64,000 nucleotides of DNA from CAWBRY01 sp963791295 (GTDB lineage: Bacteria > Bacteroidota > Bacteroidia > Chitinophagales > Chitinophagaceae): the NCBI GenBank assembly GCA_963791295.1, contig CAWBRY010000001.1, forward strand, positions 2,046,001 through 2,110,000, in the 5' to 3' direction. Positions within the stretch are counted from its first letter, which is position 1; each line of letters begins with the position of its first letter. This document shows positions 9,276 through 19,680 of the stretch, in pieces. The notes under the pieces were generated by a model. It was not told the DNA's origin, searched no databases, and saw only the letters and a list, made by a program, of their open reading frames with translations. The translations under genes were made by a program, and so were the position numbers.

Positions 9276-9668
9276 ATGAAAAGGATGCTTTTCTCATGGT
9301 TATTAGTCATTAGCCTTGCCTGCGACAAATCGCATTTTGAAATTACCAGCGAAATCATTGGCAATTGGGAGCTGCGTAGATCCGAGGGTGGTATCGCAGG
9401 TACTATCGAATTTGCCCCGGGCAACGGAAATATTTACACGTTTGAAGCCAATGGAAATTTTTCGTATAGATCCAATGGAGCGATTGCAGACAAAGGCACC
9501 TTTACGATCAATCATTCAAGCAGCCCGGGTCAATGGACCCTGCGGTTAACGAGTCAAATGAATAATGGTGCTGCGTCACTTTTAATAAAGTTGGATAAGA
9601 ATGACCTGGTCTTCCTCCCCACAGAAACCTGCTGCGATATGCCTACACTTACTTATTCCCGGATTTGA
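9276..9668 (+). CDS. Lipocalin-like lipoprotein
   Basis: The ATG at 9276 follows an AGGATT ribosome-binding-like site and gives a short lipoprotein signal (MKRMLFSWLLVISLAC). The mature part, ~115 residues, opens with IIGNWELRRSEGG, the G-x-W motif of small lipocalin-like domains, and is beta-rich afterwards (GKFTI-like turns, FSYRSNGAIADKGTF). It probably lies on the outer or inner membrane surface. The ligand is unknown. Confidence 0.65.
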   Translation: MKRMLFSWLLVISLACDKSHFEITSEIIGNWELRRSEGGIAGTIEFAPGNGNIYTFEANGNFSYRSNGAIADKGTFTINHSSSPGQWTLRLTSQMNNGAASLLIKLDKNDLVFLPTETCCDMPTLTYSRI

Positions 9669-9680
9669 ATAAAACACATA

Positions 9681-9720
9681 AGTTTTCTTCTCCACAACAC
9701 CCTAAAATTTGTGGAAAACT
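9681..9720 (+). terminator. Imperfect hairpin between the lipocalin-like gene and smc
   Basis: AGTTTT/AAAACT forms the outer stem and TCCACAA/TTGTGGA the inner stem, with a 3-nt bulge. It lies 13 bp past a stop codon and 65 bp before smc. There is no clear T tract, so termination is tentative. Confidence 0.35.
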
Positions 9721-9784
9721 CTGAGGTCCAAGTGTATTGCAAGCATAATGGATTAAATTCGCCCCTAATAAAAACTTGTACACT

Positions 9785-12700
9785 GTGAGATTAATGAGTT
9801 TAGAAATCAAGGGCTTCAAGAGTTTTGCAGATAAGACCGTCGTCAATTTCGACGACAATATCACCGGGATTGTCGGCCCCAATGGTTGTGGTAAATCCAA
9901 TATCGTGGATAGCATCCGCTGGGTGATCGGGGAACAAAAGATCAGCCACCTACGTAGTGAGAACCTGGACAGCCTTGTCTTCAATGGTTCCAAAACCCGC
10001 TCGGCTTCCGGACTGGCCGAAGTAAGCCTGACTTTTGAAAATACCCGCAATCTCTTACCAACCGAGTTCAATACGGTCACCGTTACGCGAAAGTTTTATA
10101 AGAGTGGAGAAAGCGAATATCGCCTCAATGATGTTCAATGCCGCCTTAAGGATATTCAAAACCTCTTCGTAGATACGGGCATCTCTACAGACAGCTATGC
10201 CATTATCGAACTGGCCATGGTGGATGACCTGATCAAAGACAAAGAAAATAGTCGTCGTCGCATGCTCGAACAAGCTGCAGGTATTTCTATTTACAAAACA
10301 CGTAAAAGAGAAGCACGGCTAAAGTTGGACGCGACTGAACTGGACATTGCCCGGATCGAAGACCTTTTGTTTGAAATTAATAACCAACTTAAGACCCTGG
10401 AAAGCCAGGCCAGAAAAGCCGAAAAATACCATGAAATAAAAAGAGATTACCGGGAAGTAAGCATTGAGCTGGCCAAAGCAGCACTGGAAGGGTTCAATCT
10501 CACCTTCCAGGAATTAAATCAGCAACAGGAAACAGAAGTAGACAAGAGAATCAAAATTGAAGCAGAGATCGGCACCGAAGAAGCCCAATTGGAAAGAGAG
10601 AAGCTGGATCTGATTGAAAAAGAGAAAGCGCTTCAATCGATGCAACATGAGTTCAATGAACTGGTACAAAGCGTTGCCAGTAAGGAAAACGACAAGAATC
10701 TTTCCGCACAAAGGGTCGAATACCTGAAAGAGAAGGAGCGTAGCATCAAAGACTTTTTGGCAAAGGCTGAAGGTCAACAACAGGCAATTGAGGAAAGCAT
10801 CGGTTTTACAAACCAACAGGTGAAAGAAGAAGAGACGGTCCTGACAGCATTGAATGAACAGCTTAACCAGATGCGGATAGAAGTAGACGGCCGCCGAAAT
10901 GTGCTGGACGAAAAAAGGAGGACCCTGGATTCGCTTCGCAGGGAATTCCAACAAATACAGCGAAACCAATTTGATGCAGAAAAAAAAGTCGCCGTAGCCG
11001 ATACTTCGACTCACAACATTCAAAAGGTGATCGCTCAACTGGAAGAAGAACGCCGGTTACGTGACCAGCAAAGACATCATCTGGACCAGGAACGGATATT
11101 GAGGGAAAAAGAACTTCGGATCAAGCGAATAGACCTGGAACAATTGCAGATCCATCGGGAAAATACAAAGGAGCAGATCTTGCAAACGCAAATGATGCTC
11201 GAAACGCTTCGCAATAAGCTGGCAGAAGAAAATCGCAAACTGGATGCCAAAAGAAATGAACATGAACTCTTGAAAAGCATGATCGATTCGATGGAAGGCT
11301 ATCCGGAGAGCGTGAAATTTCTGCATAATAATGCCGACTGGAAGCATGAATCACCCATCCTTTCTGATATTCTTTACGTGAATGAAGAATACCGCACTGC
11401 TCTGGAAAATGTATTGGAACCCTATCTGAATTATTACGTGGTGAACAACCTGGCAGAAGGATTGATGGCCGTGCGGTTGTTGGATGAGAATAAGAAAGGT
11501 AAGGCGAATTTTTTCTTGTTGGATTCACTCAATGAATCATCAGATGCCGCTCTGCCCAATGATTCGCTGCCATTTGAAGGAGCGATACCGGCATTGTCGG
11601 TGGTGGAAGTAGAAGAGCGATATAAAAAATTGGCTGAAACGTTATTAAGCAATGTGTTCGTTGCGGAGATTGATGATGCTCTTTCCTGGTTTGAGTCCGG
11701 AAAACAGATCGGTGGGTTGGTGATCATTGAAAAGAACGGGAAATATGTAAAAGGAAAATATTCAATGACCGGTGGAAGTGTGGGGATGATCGAAGGAAAA
11801 AAGATCGGTCGGGTGAAAAACCTGGAAAAGTTGCAGGAAGAGATTAGCGCGCAGGCTGCAGTCGTGGAAGTATTGCGTTCAGAAATTCAATCGCGCAACA
11901 ATGAAGTGATCGCATTCAATGAAGATTTGCGAGAGACCACTATACAGGATACGGAACAGGAAATTCAGCAATTAGCCAACCAATCTTTTGCGTTACACAA
12001 TAAGTTGGAAAATCTGCATTCCATGCAAACCAATAGCCAGCATCGGTTGGAAGAATTGAATATGCAAATGCAGCAGACCCACAGTTCGGTGGAAGGGGTC
12101 AGAAATCAGCTGACAGATTATAATGAGCAGGTATTAGCCCACTCGTTGAAATTGTGCGATGCAGATTCGGCTTACAAGCAATCGGAAATGACCTATGATG
12201 AAGCGTCGGTACAATACAATGAATTTAATCTGAATGTAACGCGTCAGCAAAGTAAGATCATCGCACTTAAGCAGGAAGGGGAATTTAAAACGAAGCAACT
12301 GAATGACCTGAAGCAACAGATCGCAGAGAACGCGGCCCAGTTGGAAGAGACGATCAGCAATATAGACCAGTCCGCTCAGTCTTTATTGGATTTGGAAAAT
12401 GCTTTGCTTCAAATGATGAAAACAAAGGAAGAGGAGGAAAGGAAATTGAATGAATCAGACCAGGCCTACTACAATTTCCGTAACCAGTTAGCCGAAAAGG
12501 AAAGTCGGATCCGGTTCAGAGTGAGGGAAAAAGAAGAGGTTGAATTATTATTGAGTGAGATAAAGGACAGGCTAAATGAGATGAAGTTGCAATTGGCGGG
12601 CATGAAAGAACGCCTGAATGTAGAATTCAGAATCAATTTGGAAGATATGCTGGGTGAAGCCCGGACAAACGAAACCCCGGTAGAAGAATTGCAAGAGCGT

Positions 12701-13343
12701 GCGGACCGGATGAAAAAGAGACTGGAGAATTTAGGTGAGGTAAATCCGACAGCTATCGAAGCCTATATTGAAATGAAAAAAAGGTATGATTTCATACTGG
12801 AACAAAAAGATGACCTGGTCAGCGCTAAAGAAAGTCTATTAAAGACAATTGAGGAAGTGGAGGCGACAGCCAATCAAAAATTCCTGGAAACATTCCATTT
12901 GGTTAGGGATAATTTTCAAAAAGTTTTTCAGACGCTGTTCACTGAAGATGATCAATGTGACCTGATCCTGGAAAATCCGGAAAATCTTTCTGAAACGGGC
13001 ATCGATGTGATTGCGAAACCAAAGGGAAAGCGACCCACGTCGCTCACGCAATTGAGCGGAGGAGAACGGACTCTAACTGCAACGGCGCTATTATTTGCGA
13101 TCTATCTTATCAAACCCGCTCCTTTTTGCATACTCGATGAAGTTGATGCTCCACTGGATGATGCCAATGTAGGCAAGTTCACCAATATGATCCGTCAATT
13201 CAGTCGAAAACTCACAATTCATCATTGTAACGCATAATAAGATGACGATGAATTCCGTCGATGTTATATATGGAGTGACCATGCAGGAACCAGGAGTAAG
13301 TAGGTTGGTTCCGGTGGATTTCAGGGCTTTGAGCCAAAATTAA
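9785..13343 (+). CDS. smc: Chromosome segregation ATPase SMC (one frame break near the end)
   Basis: I chose GTG at 9785 because it gives the standard SMC start (MRLMSLEIKGFKSFADKT). Walker A is GPNGCGKSN at about residue 33. Two long coiled coils flank a hinge around residues 500-640. The C-terminal head has the signature LSGGERTLTA and Walker B FCILDEVDAPLDDAN. The frame is lost at about 13206-13209: one A missing from a short A run turns the conserved NSQFIIVTHNKM ending into nonsense. With one base restored the protein runs to the stop at 13341-13343 (VPVDFRALSQN). SMC organises and segregates chromosomes as a dimer with ScpA/ScpB. The break is most likely a sequencing error because smc is essential or nearly so. 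Confidence 0.95.
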
Positions 13344-13385
13344 TTACCTCTCTTCCTTTTGCTGCAAACCTGGATTTGGAAAACG

Positions 13386-13655
13386 CTATTCAATGACCTC
13401 TGGCGTATAGGTCTTGATTTGTTCTTTCTTTTTGGAACGCTTAATCAGGTCAGATTTCATCTTATGGACGAATGAAGAAAATAGAAAGTAAAGCCCTATG
13501 CACATCAGCGCGCATGCAACCATGCCCCAAAAATACCAGTCATCCTGGCGGGTCCTTTCAAAGCACGCATAGAAAATCACAAAGATACTGCAGATCACAA
13601 AGGTAAAGCCCAGCAAGAGTTTCGTTATGTATCGATCGTGGTGAAGGTTTGACAT
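13386..13655 (-). CDS. 89-residue two-span membrane protein
   Basis: The ATG at 13655 is preferred over the longer frame, whose extra N-terminus is not protein-like. The product has two hydrophobic helices (LLLGFTFVICSIFVIFYA and FWGMVACALMCIGLYFLF) joined by a short charged loop, then a basic C-terminal tail (KMKSDLIKRSKKKEQ). It is convergent with smc. I do not recognise a family. Confidence 0.6.
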   Translation of the reverse strand: MSNLHHDRYITKLLLGFTFVICSIFVIFYACFERTRQDDWYFWGMVACALMCIGLYFLFSSFVHKMKSDLIKRSKKKEQIKTYTPEVIE

Positions 13656-13789
13656 GGACAGTGATTTAAGTTTAAGAGTTGAGTATCGGACAGGTCTCTT
13701 ATAACACAAAATTAGGGCAAAATTATTGCATGTTAAACGAATGATTCTATATCTATCCACGAAATTTGCGGGGAAATTTATCTGACAAA

Positions 13790-14383
13790 ATGAAAGCAAC
13801 AAAAAAAATATTCATCCTGGCTTTTTTATTAGTTAATACTTATTTTTTATTCGGGCAGAGCGCGCCGGAAGGTTTATTTATTGGGTCCAAGGCACCCGAC
13901 TTTAAGGGCAAGGACCAAAATGGGAAGGAAGTACGATTGAAAGATCTCCTGAAAAAAGGCAAGGTTGTCCTGATCTTTTACCGCGGGGAATGGTGCCCCT
14001 ATTGCAATAAAGAGCTTCAAAAGCTGCAAGACACGCTGGAAGCCATTCAAAGTAAGGGTGCAGCAGTAGTCGCCGTGACACCGGAAAAACCAGAAAATAT
14101 CTTAAAGACCATAGAAAAAACAAAAGTTACCTTCTCGATCATTCATGACGAAGAACTGAAGATTATGAAGGCTTATGATGTGAAGTTCCAGGTGCCGGAA
14201 AATACGATTACCCGTTACCGTAGTTCCGGAATTGATATTGAAAAGGCCAATGGCACCAACGGAAAGTTTCTGCCCGTCCCGGCAGTGTATATCATCAACA
14301 AAGAAACAACCATCGTTTACCGGTTTTTTGAACCCGACTATAAGAAGCAGGCACCCCTCGCAGAGATCTTTGCTAATTTGTAG
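13790..14383 (+). CDS. Peroxiredoxin-like (AhpC/TSA) thioredoxin-fold protein, secreted
   Basis: The ATG at 13790 gives a signal peptide (MKATKKIFILAFLLVNTYFL). The mature protein has GSKAPDFKGKDQNGKEV, a redoxin opening, and the active-site region YRGEWCPYCNKEL with a C-x-x-C pair. This is the layout of the peroxiredoxin-like family 2 (about 200 residues). It would reduce peroxides or exchange disulfides in the periplasm. It is divergent from the 89-residue membrane protein. Confidence 0.8.
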   Translation: MKATKKIFILAFLLVNTYFLFGQSAPEGLFIGSKAPDFKGKDQNGKEVRLKDLLKKGKVVLIFYRGEWCPYCNKELQKLQDTLEAIQSKGAAVVAVTPEKPENILKTIEKTKVTFSIIHDEELKIMKAYDVKFQVPENTITRYRSSGIDIEKANGTNGKFLPVPAVYIINKETTIVYRFFEPDYKKQAPLAEIFANL

Positions 14384-14412
14384 GGCGGGCGACTTCTAGT
14401 TAAGAACCCCTG

Positions 14413-15441
14413 CTATTTCCACGCAATCCTTCCCACTTTTCCATTTTCGCCTGCGAAAAAGAAAGCAGATCCCAACTTAGAAGCCCTGCATACGTGAAAG
14501 CCTTCCTTACTGATCCATTTCCAATTTTGTCCGCCATTGTCGGAGTAATCAACACCATTGATCCCACAACTGAAGATCTCTCGTTTTGAAAAGTATTCCA
14601 CGCAACTGCGATAGCCATGCGGCGGAGTTTTGGGTGTTTTCCAGGAGCTGCCGCCGTTGCTTGTAAAGACGCAATTGTCCTTAGTTGAAGCATTATCATT
14701 AAAGTCGCCTCCGACGATGATCATTTTTTTTCCTCCTTTTAATCGGTAGTGATCCCATACTGCCAGCGAATTCGCACCAGTCGTTTCCTTTCCCTGAATG
14801 ATGGGCAACGACTTTCGTTCGTTTCTTGTGAAAAGCCGGGATGTCCTTCCACCACTTACAAACGCCGCTTCATCTCTGTCCAAAGCCCTCACGTTGGTGC
14901 CACTGGCGGCAAAACAGGCTTCACCGCTATCGGCTGTGGGTCTTTTGTCGATTGGAATTTCCTGCCAGGTAGAACCTCCATCAAAAGTTCTAGCGATAAA
15001 AAATTTTCCATCAATCGGGTCACCTACTACAATCCCGGCCTGTTCGTTCCAGAACTCCATCGCGTCCAGGAATATCCCTTTGGTTTTGTTTTCATACACC
15101 ACCTTCCATGATTCGCCACCATCCTGCGTTTTTAAAATATAAGCCGGTTCGGCAATGGCCATGATGATTGCCGTAGAAGCATCGAAGGCTTCAATATCAC
15201 GGAAATCATTTTTTTCAAAACCATTTACGGTTAGCCACTTCCAATTCTTTCCGCCATTGGTGGATTTTCCTACCGTGCCATTACTTCCACTTACCCAAAG
15301 AACATTTTCGTTGACGACACTGAGTCCTCGAAGACTTGTATTCGTCCCGGAGCTGAGCAATTCTACTTGTGGCTGCTGAGCGGTAACGAAGGATGAAATA
15401 AATATGGAGAGGATAATAAAAACAGGAGAAGCAGATTTCAT
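14413..15441 (-). CDS. BNR/YCF48-type beta-propeller protein, secreted
   Basis: The ATG at 15441 gives a signal peptide (MKSASPVFIILSIFISSFVTA). The rest is built from repeated S-x-N-G-G-x-x-W units, for example KSTNGGKNWKWL, KTQDGGESWKVV, RTFDGGSTWQEI and YSDNGGQNWKW, as in photosystem-II-stability-factor-like and sialidase-type propellers. No catalytic motif is evident. It lies 28 bp after the metallophosphoesterase gene on the same strand, so the two are probably cotranscribed. Confidence 0.8.
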   Translation of the reverse strand: MKSASPVFIILSIFISSFVTAQQPQVELLSSGTNTSLRGLSVVNENVLWVSGSNGTVGKSTNGGKNWKWLTVNGFEKNDFRDIEAFDASTAIIMAIAEPAYILKTQDGGESWKVVYENKTKGIFLDAMEFWNEQAGIVVGDPIDGKFFIARTFDGGSTWQEIPIDKRPTADSGEACFAASGTNVRALDRDEAAFVSGGRTSRLFTRNERKSLPIIQGKETTGANSLAVWDHYRLKGGKKMIIVGGDFNDNASTKDNCVFTSNGGSSWKTPKTPPHGYRSCVEYFSKREIFSCGINGVDYSDNGGQNWKWISKEGFHVCRASKLGSAFFFAGENGKVGRIAWK

Positions 15442-15469
15442 ATTACGGCTATTTAAATAAATTCGATGC

Positions 15470-16402
15470 TTAGGCATATTTCATCATGGTTCTTTTGGAG
15501 GCGCCATCGTCGTAAAATTCCATGACCGCATAGGCAGGATTAAATTCCTGGAAGGATCCTTCCCACCAGCCGCCACAAACTGCGCCATTACAATAGTAGT
15601 CGACGCCGAGATAATTTACTTCGTCTTGTAAATGCGTGTGGCCGCTGAGACAGACTTTAATATTCGGATAATTTAGAAATATTTTTTTAATCGCCAGGAA
15701 ATCGGTGTGCATAAGGTTTCTTTTGATCGTCATGTCGCCATTGGATTCGGTTTTGTTGAAGAAAAGGCCGGAGCTTATGGACAGGATGGGAATATGGGAC
15801 ACAATACAAATAAATTCTTGAGACGGGATCATCGGCAATTCACGTTGTAACCAATCCAACTGTTCAGGATCGAGTTTACCAATATAGCCATCGACCGGAT
15901 CCTGCTGGGTAGAGTCCAAAACAATAAAATGCCATTTTCCCTTGTTGAATCGGTAATACCTGTTTTGCATTTTTTGTGTCTCTACCACCCAGGCCTTGCC
16001 ATACAATGGATCATTTTCCGGTTTATTTTGCCGTATAAGCCAACCCCAGATATCATGATTGCCGATACAATGATAGACCGGCAAGCTGTTCTCATTTTTC
16101 AGGATGCTGTGAAAGAGGGTCCATTGTTGCTGTGTTTCCTCTTTGGTTTCCTCGAGAGCATCCATGATGGAATCGCCTCCATTAATAATAAAATCTACGG
16201 CAGGATCCAACTCCTGAACGTGATGTAGCGCTTTGGCCATCCCCGTTTCCGGGATCAGTCCTTTGTGTACATGAATATCGGTGATGTGCGCCACACGAAG
16301 CCCCTTACCGGTTGGATCTGTCTTTTGCGTGCAGGAAAGATTTGGAAGGAGTTGGGTACCGATCAAGGCGGCGGAGGTTTGGATAAAGGACTTTCTTTTC
16401 AT
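15470..16402 (-). CDS. Calcineurin-like metallophosphoesterase with N-terminal signal
   Basis: The product has 310 residues. The leader MKRKSFIQTSAALIGTQLL is Tat/lipoprotein-like and is followed by a Cys in LSCTQ. All metal-binding boxes are present in order: D-I-H (ITDIHVH), G-G-D (INGGDSIMD), GNHDIWG, VSHIPI and GHTH (LSGHTHLQDE). Members hydrolyse phosphomonoesters or diesters with two metal ions outside the cytoplasm. The substrate cannot be predicted. It is first in a likely two-gene unit with the BNR-repeat protein. Confidence 0.85.
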   Translation of the reverse strand: MKRKSFIQTSAALIGTQLLPNLSCTQKTDPTGKGLRVAHITDIHVHKGLIPETGMAKALHHVQELDPAVDFIINGGDSIMDALEETKEETQQQWTLFHSILKNENSLPVYHCIGNHDIWGWLIRQNKPENDPLYGKAWVVETQKMQNRYYRFNKGKWHFIVLDSTQQDPVDGYIGKLDPEQLDWLQRELPMIPSQEFICIVSHIPILSISSGLFFNKTESNGDMTIKRNLMHTDFLAIKKIFLNYPNIKVCLSGHTHLQDEVNYLGVDYYCNGAVCGGWWEGSFQEFNPAYAVMEFYDDGASKRTMMKYA

Positions 16403-16440
16403 ATGGATTTTGTATGAATTTGGATAGGTTGAGCCAGCCG

Positions 16441-16490
16441 CCTACAGACGGTTTTTACGGGGTAATAACACCAATAATAAAAACCGTAGG
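16441..16490. repeat. Large hairpin between divergent promoters
   Basis: A perfect 10-bp inverted repeat (acggttttta/taaaaaccgt) is extended by cct/agg across a bulge and encloses a 20-nt loop. It lies 39 bp upstream of the metallophosphoesterase start and about 150 bp upstream of the next plus-strand gene. Its position between two gene starts argues against a simple terminator. Confidence 0.45.
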
Positions 16491-16636
16491 AAAACGTTGT
16501 TCAATTATCCCAATTTGCATCAAATGTAGGGTTTTGTTGATTCCACCAGCATCCTGCTGTTGGCAAATTGTTACTCGTACCGAAATACCTTTAGCGAAAT
16601 AGTCCTATTTTTAGGAGTTAAAATAATTCACCTTTT

Positions 16637-17995
16637 ATGAAAATACGCATTCTTTACTTGCTCCTCGGGATGGGGCTTATTTTGTTGAACGGGTGCAAGA
16701 AAGAGAAGAGCTTTGAAGCCGGCGGAACTCCTTCTGATGGAAGTTTGCAAAGTAATGTCAGCGGAGATTGTCTGCCGAAATCCGTAGACGGGATATATGT
16801 AGCAGGTACGGCGCTCACGGGAACCAATACAATTTCTGTGGATGTCGATGTCACCAAAACAGGTGTCTTCAATATTTATTCTGACACTATAAATGGATAT
16901 TATTTTCGTGCCTCTGGCGTATTCAACAGCCTTGGCGACACTACGATTATTTTGATAGGAGCAGGCATCCCTTCGGCGCAGGGCACCGACAATTTCCTTA
17001 TAAAATATAATAGCTCAGTTTGTGATATTTCCGTCACGGTACTACCCTCGAGTGGTGGTGGTCCGGCTGAATTTACGTTGGCAGGAGCAGGGGCCAGTTG
17101 TACAGGTGCAGTGGTGAATGGCACTTATGCCGTCGGAATAGGGTTGACAGGCTCGAATACAGTAGCTATCCAGGTAAACGTAACCACGATCGGTAGCTAT
17201 ACTATCACGGCGACATTCCAGGGCATGACCTTCTCAAAAACGGGTGCCTTCGTTTCAACAGGACTGCAATCAGTAACGTTAAACGGGTCGGGACTTCCGA
17301 CGACGGCCGGCACGAATACGGTTCCCATTACAGCCGGGGCTTCCACTTGTAGCTTCGACGTTAATGTTATTGTCGTACCTATCGATTATTTTCCCCGGAC
17401 GGCAGATAGCCATTGGACTTATGAGTTCGACCCAACTTTTCCGGATGACACGATCATTCGCAAAGTCATACCGCAGACGCTGGTAGCTGGACTCAATACA
17501 TATAATATTTTCATGGCTTCCGACGGTAGCGGTTTTGATTCCTCCGGCTATTACCGAAAGGCCGGTGGCGATTATTTTGAATATTTTGACGGGGGCGGTT
17601 TTATAGGTTTCGATCCACCGGAGATCTGGATGGAATATGTGATGCTTAAGGATGATGTACCTGTCGGCACGGTCTGGAACTCTGCTGCAATAACCGGATC
17701 CATCGACCTTCCTCCAGTAACTACTCTGAGTGTTCGCTTTAAGTACTCGATATTCCAAAAAGATGTACCTATCAGCATAACTACTTCAAAAGGCACGATA
17801 ACCTACCAAAATGTCATCGTTGTAAAAGAAGAGTACGAGCAATATGACGGAACCAATTGGAATGATATCACTAGCACAGTGGGGTCTGGCAAAAGTTACT
17901 ATGCCAGGGGCATTGGTCTAATAAAATTTGAATTCTTTGACAATACGGGTGCCCCTGACGGGGAACTCTTGCTGAGGGATTATACGGTTTTCTAA
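16637..17995 (+). CDS. Surface lipoprotein with two Ig-like repeats
   Basis: The product has 452 residues with a lipoprotein signal (MKIRILYLLLGMGLILLNGC). Residues ~45-140 and ~155-250 are two copies of a beta-sandwich-like repeat, each starting C-x(5)-V-x-G-x-Y and containing LTGTNT/LTGSNT and a G-x-G-x-P turn near the end. The C-terminal ~190 residues (from FPRTADSHWTYEF) resemble the single domain found after such repeats in Bacteroidota adhesin-like lipoproteins. Function unknown; surface exposure is inferred. Confidence 0.7.
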   Translation: MKIRILYLLLGMGLILLNGCKKEKSFEAGGTPSDGSLQSNVSGDCLPKSVDGIYVAGTALTGTNTISVDVDVTKTGVFNIYSDTINGYYFRASGVFNSLGDTTIILIGAGIPSAQGTDNFLIKYNSSVCDISVTVLPSSGGGPAEFTLAGAGASCTGAVVNGTYAVGIGLTGSNTVAIQVNVTTIGSYTITATFQGMTFSKTGAFVSTGLQSVTLNGSGLPTTAGTNTVPITAGASTCSFDVNVIVVPIDYFPRTADSHWTYEFDPTFPDDTIIRKVIPQTLVAGLNTYNIFMASDGSGFDSSGYYRKAGGDYFEYFDGGGFIGFDPPEIWMEYVMLKDDVPVGTVWNSAAITGSIDLPPVTTLSVRFKYSIFQKDVPISITTSKGTITYQNVIVVKEEYEQYDGTNWNDITSTVGSGKSYYARGIGLIKFEFFDNTGAPDGELLLRDYTVF

Positions 17996-18021
17996 TAAGG
18001 CTGGCGCATCATTTGGACTGA

Positions 18022-18291
18022 TCAATCGTCTTCGTCATCTTCGTAATAAGCGTCTTCGCTGCTTTTGTAATGTTCTTCCCACACTTTTACGGCTTCATCG
18101 CTGAGGCATTCGATAATGTCATAAAGAGCATCTTTCTTCATCTTCCATTCGGTATCGGTAGGATTTTCAAAACGCTGAATAAAGAGGCAATGGTCCGATT
18201 CCACGGCCACTTTAATGAGTGTAATTGGTGAATCTTCTTTTTCCTTCACCAGGTAGTAACATCCGGTTTCCATCAAGTCATAGGTATACAT
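18022..18291 (-). CDS. 89-residue acidic-tailed hypothetical protein
   Basis: The product starts MYTYDLMETGCYYLVKEKED and ends in a strongly acidic tail (DAYYEDDEDD). The middle is amphipathic with no membrane span or signal peptide, so it is probably cytosolic. The frame is clean. I know no function for it. Confidence 0.6.
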   Translation of the reverse strand: MYTYDLMETGCYYLVKEKEDSPITLIKVAVESDHCLFIQRFENPTDTEWKMKKDALYDIIECLSDEAVKVWEEHYKSSEDAYYEDDEDD

Positions 18292-18584
18292 AAAGCCCCC
18301 CTTTTTAAGCGTTTTTTAATCTTACAAATAAGCAGAATCTAATGGCATCAAAAGCAGGTGAAAATGGGAAGAATCGAATGGGAATGAGTAGTAATCAAAA
18401 TTAGCAATTTGGCCTGTTTCAAAAATCCAAAATCGAAGATTTGGAAAAAAATAATTTCAATTAATCAAAACATACTGATTATCAAGATATTATATAGTGA
18501 ATAAGCCGCAATGCATAAGCCCTATGATTCGTAGAATTGCGTGTCTATCGGGCCAGGTTTTAGGGAGGTAAGAGGGGGAGGAGT

Positions 18585-19085
18585 TCAGGCATTGATCAAC
18601 TGTTGGAGCTTTTGATTCTTGTTGCGCAGGTCTATTCCGCCCTCCAGCGTTGATTTTAAATTGGTCATATAAAATGTCCAGCCCTTGCCGCATTCAATAT
18701 AAAAATATTGCTGTTCATTCACATCATCCATGGGCATTTGCTGTATCAACTCGCATATATTTTCGCCATCTTCTTGCTGCACAGAAACGGTGACCAGGCA
18801 GCCTCCGGAAAATTCAAATTTTAATTGGTTCCACCCATTGGCAGAAACTATTTCTCTAGCCTCAACCGCCGAGTCATCATAACCAAACCATAGCCATCGG
18901 TATTTATCACCTGCTTCTATATGCTGATTTTTTGGACGAAGGATACCATCTGGTTTGGTGAATTGTGCCAGGCGAAGAAACCAACTTTCCAATCCCTGTT
19001 GAGTCGCCCATGCATCATAAATGGATTTAGGTGGAGCCTTTATGGTAATTCGTTTAGTAAATTGTTTCCAGTTAAAAGGAGACAT
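18585..19085 (-). CDS. SRPBCC/AHSA1-like protein
   Basis: The product has 166 residues. FTKRITIKAPPKSIYDAWAT is the first strand and helix of an Aha1-C-type SRPBCC fold, and GLESWFLR and AGDKYRWLWFG continue it. A WTFYMTNLKSTLEGGID segment near the end is the usual closing helix. Probably a cytosolic binder of a small ligand. It is the second SRPBCC gene of the window, unlike the first in sequence. Confidence 0.8.
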   Translation of the reverse strand: MSPFNWKQFTKRITIKAPPKSIYDAWATQQGLESWFLRLAQFTKPDGILRPKNQHIEAGDKYRWLWFGYDDSAVEAREIVSANGWNQLKFEFSGGCLVTVSVQQEDGENICELIQQMPMDDVNEQQYFYIECGKGWTFYMTNLKSTLEGGIDLRNKNQKLQQLINA

Positions 19086-19127
19086 GGCTTATGGATAAAG
19101 AATTCAAGTGAGACATATATAAAAGAA

Positions 19128-19156
19128 GTCCCGGCAATAATAAATATTACCGGGAC
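19128..19156 (-). terminator. Stem-loop terminator
   Basis: GTCCCGG/CCGGGAC plus AATA/TATT across one mismatch form a stem of about 11 bp. On the minus strand a T-rich stretch follows. It sits 20 bp after the stop of the 56-residue gene. Confidence 0.6.
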
Positions 19157-19175
19157 CAGAATCATTTTCAGTCGT

Positions 19176-19346
19176 TTAACTGAACAGGCAGGTGCGCTTG
19201 CACTCCTTCTTCTTTTCTTTCTGTTCTTTTTTTATTTCCTGCTTGTCGTTCTTTTTTGCTTTGTTTACACTGCTTGTGCTCATGGTTGCAAAGGCAACGG
19301 CTACAATACCGCCGATCAGAATAAGGGCAATTAGAAGTCGTTTCAT
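19176..19346 (-). CDS. 56-residue membrane-anchored Lys/Glu-rich protein
   Basis: The ATG at 19346 gives MKRLLIALILIGGIVAVAFA, a membrane anchor or signal, then a highly charged tail (KKNDKQEIKKEQKEKKKE) that ends C-K-R-T-C. A terminator follows on the same strand. No family recognised. The Cys pair at the extreme end is unusual for such a short protein. Confidence 0.5.
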   Translation of the reverse strand: MKRLLIALILIGGIVAVAFATMSTSSVNKAKKNDKQEIKKEQKEKKKECKRTCLFS

Positions 19347-19499
19347 ATCCAATAGTTTTTGAATAGAAAAATTACGAAGAATTCCTGGCCGAAGCAAAAA
19401 ATTTAGATGAGCGGTGATTTTGGTGCGTAGTTTTCCGAACTCTCATTTACTAAATACAAAACCAAACAAAGACTTTTCGATTGTCAATGTTCGGCCTGG

Positions 19500-19572
19500 T
19501 GACCCCGCAGGGACTCGAACCCTGGACCTACTGATTAAGAGTCAGTAGCTCTACCAACTGAGCTACGGAGTC
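19500..19572 (-). tRNA. tRNA-Lys (anticodon CTT)
   Basis: Read on the minus strand, a 7-bp acceptor stem (GACTCCG/CGGGGTC, one G-U), a D arm (GCTCAGTTGGTAGAGC), an anticodon arm with loop CTCTTAA giving anticodon CTT, and a T arm with GGTTCGAGTCC are all present, with A as the discriminator base. CCA is not encoded. Its 5' 48 nt are repeated at 40239-40286, so the gene is the attachment site of the element to its right. Confidence 0.95.
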
Positions 19573-19636
19573 AATTAAAACTGGGATTGCAAATTTGTCG
19601 GAAATTCCGGTCTTCTGCAAGAATATTTGATCCTGA
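19525..19636. repeat. Left attachment repeat (attL), tRNA 5' half plus 64 bp
   Basis: This 112-bp block is repeated in direct orientation at 40239-40349 with only a one-base indel (caatta versus caata). It includes tRNA nucleotides 1-48 and the region just upstream of the tRNA. It marks the left end of the integrated element. Confidence 0.9.
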
Positions 19637-19680
19637 CCGGACCTACAGGATACAGTAGACAAAAGCTTTTTACGGGTAGA

